Source of the DNA: Acidobacteria bacterium SCN 69-37
GTDB taxonomy: Bacteria > Acidobacteriota > Vicinamibacteria > Vicinamibacterales > SCN-69-37
Assembly: GCA_001724025.1 (NCBI GenBank)
Contig: MEDJ01000021.1
Coordinates: 62,001-126,000, forward strand
DNA: 64,000 nt
Reading direction: 5' to 3'
Shown: positions 45,301 to 52,562 of the stretch, one piece after another
Layout of the letters: each line of letters opens with the position of its first letter
Numbering within the stretch: the first letter of the stretch is position 1
Made by a program: the position numbers and the translations under genes
The notes under the pieces: model-generated
The model's database searches: none
What the model was told of the DNA's origin: nothing
What the model saw: only the letters and a program-made list of their open reading frames with translations

Positions 45301-46399
45301 CGCCAGGTCGGTCGGCGACGTGCTCGATCGCTTCAAGGACGATCCGACAGACGACCAGCAGACGGTGATCCGCGAGTTGACCGGGCTGTCCGACGGCGAT
45401 CTCGACCGCGCGCTGCGGCAGATCTCGGGCGAAGCGCACGCCTCGTTCGTGCAGATCGGCGTCCGCGATGCCGAGGCCAACAACGACCTGATCCGGCAGC
45501 ACATCTCGTCGCGACGACGGGATGTGCGCCCGGGTGCCGACCTGGGTGCGAGCTGGTGGGGCCAGATGGGCGGCGAGCACACGCGGCTCAAGAACGCAGC
45601 CGGCGATCAGGTCGGCGCCATCGATCTCGGATCGGGCACGGGCGGCATGGACTATCACCCGTCGGACCGGTGGACGTTCGGGCTTGGCGCCGGGCTCTCG
45701 GGCGGCGGCATCAACATCACCGACCTGATTTCGTCGGGCGACATCCTGTCACCGCGGGCCTTCGGCTATGCGGGCTGGCGGCCCGGGGACTTCGGTGGCT
45801 TCACGGGCGGGGCCACGTTCGCGCGACAGGACATGGACACGACGCGACGGATCGTCTTCCAGGGGCGGCTGCCCGACGAGCTCGGTGGCGACCCGATCGG
45901 CGAGGGCGTCGATCGCGAGGCCCAGGCCGAGGAGGTCACGCTGGTCAAGGATCAGTGGACCGACTGGGACGACGAGCACGAGTTCGGGACGTACTCGCTC
46001 TCGTACGTGCTCGGCTATCGCCGCGCGACGTTCACGCGGCGCGGCTTCATCGAGAGCGGGGCGGATTCGCTGTCGCTCGAGATGCCGGAGCAGACCCTGA
46101 AGCTGCGGCAGGCCAATGCCCTGGTGAACGTGTGGCGGCGCGAGGGCGACTTCCAGCCGTTCGGCGAGTTCCTCTATCGCCGCGAGTTCACCGACGGCCG
46201 AACGACCACGCAGCTCGAGTTCCCCGACGCAGGCGACAGCCGCTTCTCGGTGGAGGGTTTGCCCGCGCCGCAGAACGTCGTGCGGCTCCAGCTGGGCGCG
46301 ACCTGGTACACGAAGTCACGCATCTGGAAGTTCGAGTATCACTATCGCAACGCCACAGGTCAGACGACGCACGGCGGGTCGCTGCACGTGAGCTTCTAG
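42332..46399 (+). CDS. autotransporter (type V secretion) with autotransporter-associated beta-strand repeats
   Basis: 1,355 residues. Signal peptide (VLRLVLPVLFLGLGFPTAAM). The passenger is a right-handed beta-helix: LTLDGGGFTLSGAGEYRGLV in front, then many TIGR02601-type repeats (GGGTLILTGDNRYAGGTTV; DGTLTLTGTNTYTGGTLVAG). Four of them between 43937 and 44704 are 64-residue units almost identical at DNA level. The C-terminal ~290 residues form an autotransporter beta-barrel: WGQMGGEHTRLKN, WTFGLGAGLSGGGINI, FGYAGWRPGDFGGFTGGATF, VLGYRRATFTRRGF, ending GSLHVSF with terminal Phe. Between passenger and barrel lies an SGEAHASFVQIG linker typical for the family. Exported and displayed on the cell surface; function of the passenger (adhesion or other) is unknown. 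Divergent from ytxJ. Confidence 0.92.
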   Translation: MTIVLRLVLPVLFLGLGFPTAAMAQATRPVSTESDLRAALAEGQPGDTIVLQSDITLTSDLPEIRRTLTLDGGGFTLSGAGEYRGLVTQTLDYFDTVAVTLRNLTIADTLARGGTNDSGYGEAGLGGALYIGSDTFVTVDNVAIRSSHAIGSSGTLPGAGGGAGLGGGVFIDGSGMLRVETRFDLDGNRVEGGAGNAGGPDGQALGSGIFLTGSGQLDMTMAEGITSTIADDIVDMTGAGVPDGGSWRLQKCGGGTLILTGDNRYAGGTTVCGGTLQVASERSLGSGEVALANGTLSITGNASVANDLIVGTNSTVRVAAGRTVAWHGTIDDYAEEGDSLIGTLRLEGGGVLDLTNTANDYQGGTVVVGGSTVRVSQDGALGRQIGQLTLGDGTGTGTLAIAAGSGFSSTRTIVLGAAGGAFDTETGATAVLNGVVMGPGGLTKRGAGTLVLANAATRYAGPTDVAQGTLRTGAANLFTPTAALRVGDAGIVDLDGFSQAVGSLTGNGAITLGTATLTIGSGGTTSAFGGRISGNGQVVKIGDGTLTLTGTNTYTGGTLVAGGILRGTTSGLQGAIVNDATVVFDQAASGTYAGAMSGTGTLVKEGNGRLTLAGANSYTGGTTVTAGVLAGTTASLQGAITNNATVVFEQHTDGTYAGTMSGTGALVKEGNGRLTLTGAHTYAGGTTVTGGTLAGTTASLQGAIANDALVVFDQAFDGTFGGTMTGSGVVQKTGLGTLSLAGALAHTGGTVVSGGQLAGTATTLRGTIVNDATVTFGGSASGTFEGQLAGSGTFNKIGAGTLRLTGTHAHDGLFNVGAGVLELDGLLASRIAVAPGATLRAVGTILGTTTVGGALVVPSPTAAATVARSIAAAGDDAGRLPLLTFGGDLFLTPGSHLSLPVTFGDVPTVFVAGSANISGAIVDVTPVAPLTERTTSFLALSAANGLQITGATGASSNPLYVPVLNPGRNALVVTILNLGIPLGGDVTSPSARSVGDVLDRFKDDPTDDQQTVIRELTGLSDGDLDRALRQISGEAHASFVQIGVRDAEANNDLIRQHISSRRRDVRPGADLGASWWGQMGGEHTRLKNAAGDQVGAIDLGSGTGGMDYHPSDRWTFGLGAGLSGGGINITDLISSGDILSPRAFGYAGWRPGDFGGFTGGATFARQDMDTTRRIVFQGRLPDELGGDPIGEGVDREAQAEEVTLVKDQWTDWDDEHEFGTYSLSYVLGYRRATFTRRGFIESGADSLSLEMPEQTLKLRQANALVNVWRREGDFQPFGEFLYRREFTDGRTTTQLEFPDAGDSRFSVEGLPAPQNVVRLQLGATWYTKSRIWKFEYHYRNATGQTTHGGSLHVSF
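43937..44704 (+). repeat. four 192-bp direct repeats within the autotransporter gene
   Basis: Units at about 43937, 44129, 44321 and 44513, each encoding 64 residues. Units 2 and 3 share LVKEGNGRLTLxGAxxYxGG and TLAGTTASLQGAI-type segments with few changes. Such long near-identical repeats allow unit gain or loss by recombination. Confidence 0.75.
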
Positions 46400-46488
46400 G
46401 AAGGCGACGAGGCGACGGGGCCACGAGGCCACTCTGGGGGCGAGACGAGGCGACGACGGGGCTGCACGGTCTGAAGATCCGCGGCCGC

Positions 46489-46510
46489 GCCAGGGGCTGA
46501 AGCCCCTGGC
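46489..46510. repeat. GCCAGGGGCT-GA-AGCCCCTGGC palindrome
   Basis: Ten-base arms in the 319-bp gap between the autotransporter and metK. The rest of the gap (46400-46625) consists of stuttering GAAGGC/GAGGCCAC motifs (GGCCACGAGGCCAC occurs twice) and contains no gene. Confidence 0.7.
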
Positions 46511-46625
46511 CTCCATCTACGAAGAAACGAAGACCGCTCCAGGAAGGCCACGAGGCCACTACGGAGGAGAGCGGGTCTGAACATCCGCGGCTCCGTCGGG
46601 CGTCATCACGCGCCGGCCGGAATGC

Positions 46626-46662
46626 ACAAAGGGCGCGGGAGAAATTCTCCCGCGCCCTTTGT
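46626..46662. terminator. bidirectional terminator, autotransporter / metK
   Basis: Perfect 18-bp stem (ACAAAGGGCGCGGGAGAA at 46626-46643, complement at 46645-46662) centred on AAATT. A/T-rich outer ends on both sides suit termination of both convergent genes. The design parallels the hairpin at 5367-5411. Confidence 0.85.
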
Positions 46663-46718
46663 CGTCTTCCCGTCGCCTCGAAGCCCTGAAGCCTCGGTGG
46701 CCTTGTCGCCTCGAAGCC

Positions 46719-47894
46719 TTACTTGGTGGCCTGCTGCAGAGCCTTCACCTTGTCGGTCTTCTCCCAGGTGATGGCATTGAGATCATCGGTCTTGCCGAAG
46801 TGGCCGTAGTTCGTGGTGGCCGAGTAGATCGGCCGCAGCAGCTTCAGCGTCTCGATGATGCCGGCCGGCTTGAAGTTGAACGTCTTCGCGATGGCCCGCA
46901 GGATCTGCTCGTCCGACACCTTGCCGGTGCCGAAGGTATCGATGTGCACACTGACCGGATCCGGGTACCCGATGGCGTAGGCGAACTGCACCTCGCAGCG
47001 ATCGGCCAGCCCGGCGGCCACGACGTTTTTCGCGACGTACCGGCCCATGTACGCGGCCGAGCGATCGACCTTCGACGGATCCTTGCCCGAGAACGCGCCG
47101 CCGCCGTGCCGGCCCATGCCGCCGTACGTGTCGACGATGATCTTGCGGCCCGTCAGGCCCGAGTCGCCGTGGGGCCCACCCACCACGAAGCGTCCGGTCG
47201 GGTTGACGAGGAACTCGGTCTTCTTCGTCAGCATCTTCGCCGGCAGGACCTTCCGGATGACCTCGTCGATGCAGAACTGCTCGATGACGCGGTGCTTCAC
47301 GTCGGGCGTGTGCTGCGTGGAGATGACCACGTTGGTGATCTCGACAGGCTGACCGTCGCGGTACCGCACCGACACCTGGCTCTTGGCGTCGGGACGCAGC
47401 CATGCGGTCTTGCCCGTCTTGCGAATCTTCGAGAGCTTGCGACCCAGGCGGTGCGCGAACATAATCGGCGCCGGCATCAGCTCGGGCGTTTCGTTGCTCG
47501 CGTAGCCGAACATCAGGCCCTGGTCACCCGCGCCCTGTTCCGCCTTCTTCTTCCCCTCAGCCGCCACCGCGTCGACGCCCTGGCTGATATCCGGGCTCTG
47601 CGTCGTCAGCAGGTTGGTGATGAACACGTGATCGGCGTGGAAGACGTCGCTGTCGTGGACGTAGCCAATCCCGCGGATGGCCTTGCGGATGACCTCGTTG
47701 TAGTCGAACCGGGCCTTCGTCGTGATTTCGCCGGCCACCACCACCATGTTGCTCTTGACGAGGGTTTCGCAAGCCACGCGACTCCGCTTGTCCTGCGCCA
47801 GGCACGCGTCGAGGATGGCGTCGGAGATCGTGTCGGCAACTTTGTCGGGATGGCCTTCGCCGACCGACTCGGACGAGAAGATGTAGTCGCTCAT
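46719..47894 (-). CDS. metK: S-adenosylmethionine synthetase (methionine adenosyltransferase)
   Basis: 391 residues. Universally conserved MetK segments: [26 protein letters not shown] (ATP/methionine site), [41 protein letters not shown] and [27 protein letters not shown]. Makes S-adenosylmethionine from ATP and methionine in the cytoplasm. Start ATG is unambiguous. The 97-bp upstream region shared with a divergent small membrane gene shows no SAM-riboswitch fold that I can recognise. A housekeeping anchor amid envelope genes. Confidence 0.98.
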   Translation of the reverse strand: MSDYIFSSESVGEGHPDKVADTISDAILDACLAQDKRSRVACETLVKSNMVVVAGEITTKARFDYNEVIRKAIRGIGYVHDSDVFHADHVFITNLLTTQSPDISQGVDAVAAEGKKKAEQGAGDQGLMFGYASNETPELMPAPIMFAHRLGRKLSKIRKTGKTAWLRPDAKSQVSVRYRDGQPVEITNVVISTQHTPDVKHRVIEQFCIDEVIRKVLPAKMLTKKTEFLVNPTGRFVVGGPHGDSGLTGRKIIVDTYGGMGRHGGGAFSGKDPSKVDRSAAYMGRYVAKNVVAAGLADRCEVQFAYAIGYPDPVSVHIDTFGTGKVSDEQILRAIAKTFNFKPAGIIETLKLLRPIYSATTNYGHFGKTDDLNAITWEKTDKVKALQQATK

Positions 47895-47991
47895 AACCGG
47901 CTCAGGTTACTACAGTCGCCTGTCGACCGGCTATGGAGAACTGGTACGCCCCGGTCCCCTGCTGCTATCCTCGCGGCGGGAGGCCTCACCC

Positions 47992-48279
47992 ATGGTCATC
48001 AAACGCATCGGGCCGATGTCGGCCGCAAAGATCGCCGGCGTGATTTATGCCGTGTTCGGACTGTTGTTCGGCGCACTCGTTTCGCTGTTCGCCGTCGGTG
48101 GCGCGATGTTCATGCCCGAAGCGCAACGGGGCCCGTTCGGCGTCCTGTTCGGAATCGCCGCCATCGTCCTGCTGCCCCTGTGCTACGGCGTGCTCGGCTT
48201 CGTCAGCGCGTTCGTCGCCACGCTGATCTTCAACGCGGCCGCCAACGCGGTCGGCGGCGTCGAACTCGAAGTGGAGTGA
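47992..48279 (+). CDS. small membrane protein
   Basis: 95 residues with GGGAGG upstream of the ATG. The N-terminus MVIKRIGPMSAAKIAGVIYA leads into one hydrophobic helix (VFGLLFGALVSLFAVGGAMF), followed by a second pair (GVLFGIAAIVLLPLCYGVLG and FVSAFVATLIFNAAANAVGG). It ends in a short acidic ELEVE. The GPxSAAKIxGxxYAxxGLxxG pattern is common among small conserved inner-membrane proteins of Acidobacteriota and Deltaproteobacteria, of unknown function. Divergent from metK; followed by a strong GC hairpin. Confidence 0.8.
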   Translation: MVIKRIGPMSAAKIAGVIYAVFGLLFGALVSLFAVGGAMFMPEAQRGPFGVLFGIAAIVLLPLCYGVLGFVSAFVATLIFNAAANAVGGVELEVE

Positions 48280-48280
48280 T

Positions 48281-48576
48281 CAGGTACGACAGGTACGACC
48301 GGTACGACAGGCGACAGGTGGGGCCCCCGCGCATTCCTCCCGGGGGCCCATCCAATCTCAGAGATCTCAGACGCGGGCGGGCAGCGAGCTGCGAAACGCC
48401 GTTGGGATTGACGGGATTGAATGGATCAGATGGAGCCCTGGGGCTTCAGCCCCAGGGGGTGATCCCCGAGGCTGAAGCCTCGGGGCTCCGGCGGCCCGCG
48501 CCGCCCGCCGCCCGTACCTGATTGAACCGGCCCCGAGAGGGGCCGCACCTGTCGCCCGTCGTACCCGTCGTACCTG
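48281..48576. repeat. compound repeat cassette with inverted arms and three hairpins
   Basis: Outer arms: CAGGTACGACAGGTACGACC... (48281-48320) is inverted at 48547-48576 (...CGTCGTACCCGTCGTACCTG). Inside lie a GGGCCCCCG/CGGGGGCCC hairpin (48321-48329 with 48341-48349), a CCCTGGGGCT/AGCCCCAGGG palindrome (48436-48457) and a CCCCGAGGCT/AGCCTCGGGG palindrome (48464-48485). Fills the 325-bp gap between the small membrane protein and the hybrid kinase; no gene. The first hairpin probably terminates the upstream gene. Confidence 0.7.
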
Positions 48577-48604
48577 AATCATCTTTCTTGGCGTACGACC
48601 TGCA

Positions 48605-50470
48605 ATGATCGTGTACGGCGCGGTCGAGTGGTCCTCCCGGGGCACACTCTCGGCACCACGTTACTCACGAAGACCGTTGGCGAACGCACTCACGCACGCA
48701 GCGCACGGGCCACGCGGCTGGCTCGACTCGACCAGGCCCTGGTTCGACCGTCTCCCGGTCCATCAGCGGTTCCTGGTGCTCACGACCGTGGCCGTCGCCC
48801 TGGCGGTGCTCGTCGCGACGACGAGTCTGCTCGGGGCCGATATCCTGGCATCCCGGCAGGCGGGGACGCGTGATACGGCCCTGATGGCGACCGTCCTCGC
48901 CGACGGCACGGCCGCGGCCGTGATGGCCGACGATGCCGACACCACCGCCACGCTGCTGGCCTCCATGGGCGAGAACGTCGATCTGGCGCGGGCCTGCCTG
49001 TATCTCCCCGATGGAGCCCTGTTCGCCGCCTACGCCCGGGACCCGGGCACGACCTGCCCCGCCAGCAGCGACCGGCTGCAGCCCATCACCGGCATGGCCG
49101 CCACCGCCGATGTCGTCTGGAGCGACGAGTCGATCGGTCGACTCCACCTCGAACGAGACGTCCCGTCGACCGGCAGGCAGGCCACGCGCGCGGCCGCCGC
49201 CGGCCTGGTCGTCATCGCGCTGGCCACGGGCGTCACGGCCGTCGTGGCGCGGCCCGCCACCCGCCGCCTCGCCCGCTCGCTCGTCGATACCGAGCGGGCC
49301 GCCCGCCGCGCCGGCCGACGCGAGGCCAGTGCACTCACCGACGAGTTCCTCGCCACGGTCTCGCACGAACTCCGCACGCCGCTCAACGCCATCGTCGGGT
49401 GGAGCCAGATCCTCCAGCACACGCCAGTCGACGATGACACGCGGGCGCGGGCGATCGCGACCATCGCCCGCAATGCGCAGGCGCAGACGCGCGTCATCGA
49501 GGACCTCGTCGACGTGTCGCGTCTCGTCACCGGCCGGCTGCGCCTGCGCGTCTCGTCCGTGGACCTGCACGAGGTCGTCGACGCCGCCATCGGCGTGGCG
49601 CGCCCGGCCGCGGCCGCGCGCGGCGTCATCCTGACCGTCGACACGCCGTCCACGCCCTGCGTCGTGCGCGGCGATCGCGAACGGCTCCAGCGCATCGTCG
49701 GCAACCTGCTGTCGAACGCCATCACGTCCAGCGATCCGCACGGCGTGGTCGACGTCCAGCTCGCGACCGGCGGCACGCAGCACACCATCGTCGTGCGTGA
49801 CCACGGCGTCGGCATCACCCCCGAACTGCTGCCCTTCGTGTTCGATCGCTACAAGCAGGTCGACCGATCGCCGACGCGCGCGCACGGCGGCCTGGGCCTC
49901 GGCCTGACGGTGGTCAAGCGCCTGACCGACCTGCACGGCGGGACGGTGACGGCCGCCAGCGACGGACCGGGTCGGGGCAGCACGTTCGAGGTCCGACTGC
50001 CGGCCGCCGGGACCCCGGCCGGTCCGCGGCTGCGGCACGACATGGGCGACAGCGCCATTCCCCCGCTGCTGACCGGCGTGAGCGTCCTCATCGTCGACGA
50101 CAACACGGACGCGCTCGACGTGCTGTCGGCCACGCTGACCACGGCCGGCGCCGACGTGCGGATGGCCTCGTCGGGCCGCGAGGCGCTCGCCAGGTGGAGG
50201 CAGGCCCCGGCGCAGGTGCTGCTCTGCGACATCGCGATGCCCGACATCGACGGGCACGAGGTGCTGCGGCGCATCCGCGAGAGCGACGCGCGTACCGGAC
50301 GCTTCACGTCGGCCGTGGCGCTGAGCGCGCACGCGGGTCGGGACCAGGTGGCGCACAGCGTCGACGCCGGGTTCGCCCGGCACGTCACCAAGCCGTACGT
50401 CGCCGCGGACCTCGTGCGCACGCTGCGCGAGGTGGCCGACCAGCCGCGCGCCCGGGGGACTGTGGCATGA
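48605..50470 (+). CDS. hybrid sensor histidine kinase / response regulator
   Basis: 621 residues. N-terminal membrane helix (FLVLTTVAVALAVLVATTSL), an extracytoplasmic ~110-residue CHASE8-like sensor (DTALMATVLADGTAAAVMAD, RACLYLPDGALFAAY) and a second helix (AAAGLVVIALATGVTAVVAR). Then HisKA with FLATVSHELRTPLNAIVGWS (His254), HATPase with NLLSNAITSSDPHG and GLGLGLTVVKRLTDLHGG, and a C-terminal receiver with phospho-acceptor Asp542 (LLCDIAMPDIDGHEVLRRI) and KPYVAADL. Without an output domain it presumably phosphorylates a partner elsewhere or acts as a phosphorelay. It is 95 bp upstream of the trehalose/GlgE operon on the same strand and may sense conditions that govern it. Confidence 0.92.
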   Translation: MIVYGAVEWSSRGTLSAPRYSRRPLANALTHAAHGPRGWLDSTRPWFDRLPVHQRFLVLTTVAVALAVLVATTSLLGADILASRQAGTRDTALMATVLADGTAAAVMADDADTTATLLASMGENVDLARACLYLPDGALFAAYARDPGTTCPASSDRLQPITGMAATADVVWSDESIGRLHLERDVPSTGRQATRAAAAGLVVIALATGVTAVVARPATRRLARSLVDTERAARRAGRREASALTDEFLATVSHELRTPLNAIVGWSQILQHTPVDDDTRARAIATIARNAQAQTRVIEDLVDVSRLVTGRLRLRVSSVDLHEVVDAAIGVARPAAAARGVILTVDTPSTPCVVRGDRERLQRIVGNLLSNAITSSDPHGVVDVQLATGGTQHTIVVRDHGVGITPELLPFVFDRYKQVDRSPTRAHGGLGLGLTVVKRLTDLHGGTVTAASDGPGRGSTFEVRLPAAGTPAGPRLRHDMGDSAIPPLLTGVSVLIVDDNTDALDVLSATLTTAGADVRMASSGREALARWRQAPAQVLLCDIAMPDIDGHEVLRRIRESDARTGRFTSAVALSAHAGRDQVAHSVDAGFARHVTKPYVAADLVRTLREVADQPRARGTVA

Positions 50471-50564
50471 TGCGCAGGAACCCGCGTGGTGTGCGTCCGG
50501 GTCCTTCGTCGCCGCCTGCGCGATCCCTCCCGCCACATCGCCGTCACCGACGAAAGGAACCTGC

Positions 50565-52562
50565 GTGGTCTCGAGTCCCGAAGCCGACGGACGTCAACGC
50601 GTCGCGATCGAAGGCGTCTCCCCCGAGGTCGATGCCGGCCGCTTCCCGATCAAGCGCACCTCCGGCGATCGCGTCGTCGTCGAGGCCGACGTGTTTGCCG
50701 ATGGCCACGATCAGCTGACCTGCCTGCTGCTCTACCGCCGCGAGGAAGATCCCACGTGGGAAGAGGCGCCGATGGCGGCGCTCGGCAACGACCGGTGGCG
50801 CGGCGCGTTCGACGTCACGGTCCCGGGACGCTATCGCTACACGCTCGAAGCCTTCGTCGACCCCTACCGCACGTGGCGCCACGACCTGCGCCGGCGCGTC
50901 GACGCCGGGCAGGACGTGACGGTGGATCTGCAGATCGGGGCAACGCTGATCGAGGCGGCCGCACGACGCGCCACGGGGACGGACGCGCGGCACCTGCAGG
51001 TGCTCGCGGCGATCGTCAGAAATGCGGCCGATCCGCACGGCGCGCTGGCCGCGGCCTTCGACGAGGCGCAGGCCGCGCTCGTGCTGCGCCACGCCGACAG
51101 GCGCTTCGCCACGCGCTACGCGCGCGACCTGCGCGTGACCGTCGATCGCGAGCGCGCCCGCTTCTCGTCGTGGTACGAGCTGTTTCCGCGATCGTGCAGC
51201 CCGGAGCCGGGCCGCCACGGCACGCTGCGCGACGTCCAGGCGCTGCTGCCCGAGATCGCCGGGATGGGCTTCGACGTGCTGTACCTGCCGCCGATCCACC
51301 CGATCGGCGACACCTTCCGCAAGGGACGCAACAACGCCGTGGCCGCCGAACCCGGCGACGTCGGCAGCCCGTGGGCCATCGGCGCCCGCGAGGGCGGACA
51401 CACGGCCGTCCACCCGGATCTCGGCACGCTCGGCGACGTCCGCGCACTGGTGCAGACCGCACGCGCGCACGGTCTCGACGTGGCGCTGGACATCGCGTTC
51501 CAGTGCTCGCCGGATCATCCCTACGTCACCGAGCACCCGGAGTGGTTCCGGAAGCGGCCCGACGGATCGATCCAGTACGCCGAGAACCCACCGAAGAAGT
51601 ACCAGGACATTTACCCGTTCGACTTCGAAACCGACGCGTGGGAGTCGCTCTGGCAGGAACTGCACCGCGTGATCCAGTTCTGGGTCGAGCAGGGCGTGCG
51701 CGTCTTCCGCGTCGACAACCCGCACACCAAGGCCCTGCCGTTCTGGGAGTGGGTCATCGATCAGATCACCGCACGACACCCCGACGTGATCTTCCTCGCC
51801 GAGGCGTTCACACGGCCGCGCGTGATGGAACGCCTGGCCAAGCTCGGGTTCACGCAGTCGTACACGTACTTCACGTGGCGCAACAGCGCCGCCGAGCTCC
51901 GCGAGTACTTCACCGAGCTCTCGGGGCCTCGCCTGCGCGAGTTCATGCGACCCAACGTGTGGCCCAACACCCCGGACATCCTGCACGAGTTCCTCCAGGC
52001 CGGCGGCCGGCCCGCGTTCGCCATCCGGGGCACACTGGCCGCGACGCTCGCCGCCAGCTACGGCGTCTACGGCCCGGCGTTCGAGTTGTGCGAGCACACC
52101 CCGCGCGAACCGGGGAGCGAGGAATACCTGGACTCGGAGAAGTACGAGATCCGCCAGTGGGATCGTCGCGCCCCGCACTCGCTCGCCGGGCTGCTGACGC
52201 GCCTGAACCGCATCCGTCGCGATCACCCGGCGCTGCAGCGCGACGACACGCTGCGGTTCCACGACACCGACAACCCGTCGCTGCTCTGCTACAGCAAGGT
52301 CACCGCCGATCGCCGCGACGCCATCCTCGTCATCGTCAACCTGAGTCCGGTGCACGGGCACAGCGGGTGGGTCACGCTCGATCCCGGCGTGTTCGGGCTC
52401 TCGGACGACGATGCGTTCGAGGTGCACGACCTGCTCGACGACCGCCGGTTCGTCTGGCACGGACCGCGCAACTACGTGGAGCTGTCGCCCCAGACGGCGG
52501 CGGCGCACGTGTTCGCGGTCCGGCACCTGCGCTCCGAACGCGACGTCGACGAATACCGATGA
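50565..52562 (+). CDS. glgE: alpha-1,4-glucan:maltose-1-phosphate maltosyltransferase GlgE
   Basis: 665 residues from a GTG preceded by AAAGGAA at six bases. Domain order matches GlgE: N-terminal carbohydrate-binding/dimerisation domain (RVAIEGVSPEVDAGRFPIKR; DVTVPGRYRYTLEAFVD), helical insert, GH13_3 barrel with WYELFPRSCSP, LYLPPIHPIGDTFRKGRNNA, nucleophile Asp384 in VFRVDNPHTKALPFW and acid/base Glu413 in FLAEAFTRP (spacing of 29 as in Streptomyces GlgE), AIRGTLAATLAASYGVYGPA, and a C-terminal beta domain. Transfers maltosyl units from maltose-1-phosphate to glycogen-like alpha-glucan. First gene of the operon; its TGA overlaps the treZ ATG (ATGA). Confidence 0.96.
   Translation: MVSSPEADGRQRVAIEGVSPEVDAGRFPIKRTSGDRVVVEADVFADGHDQLTCLLLYRREEDPTWEEAPMAALGNDRWRGAFDVTVPGRYRYTLEAFVDPYRTWRHDLRRRVDAGQDVTVDLQIGATLIEAAARRATGTDARHLQVLAAIVRNAADPHGALAAAFDEAQAALVLRHADRRFATRYARDLRVTVDRERARFSSWYELFPRSCSPEPGRHGTLRDVQALLPEIAGMGFDVLYLPPIHPIGDTFRKGRNNAVAAEPGDVGSPWAIGAREGGHTAVHPDLGTLGDVRALVQTARAHGLDVALDIAFQCSPDHPYVTEHPEWFRKRPDGSIQYAENPPKKYQDIYPFDFETDAWESLWQELHRVIQFWVEQGVRVFRVDNPHTKALPFWEWVIDQITARHPDVIFLAEAFTRPRVMERLAKLGFTQSYTYFTWRNSAAELREYFTELSGPRLREFMRPNVWPNTPDILHEFLQAGGRPAFAIRGTLAATLAASYGVYGPAFELCEHTPREPGSEEYLDSEKYEIRQWDRRAPHSLAGLLTRLNRIRRDHPALQRDDTLRFHDTDNPSLLCYSKVTADRRDAILVIVNLSPVHGHSGWVTLDPGVFGLSDDDAFEVHDLLDDRRFVWHGPRNYVELSPQTAAAHVFAVRHLRSERDVDEYR

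Noticed and set aside
47895-47991. SAM riboswitch upstream of metK
   Set aside because: The spacer is only 97 bp and shared with a divergent gene; I could not find the paired helices of SAM-I or SAM-II types.
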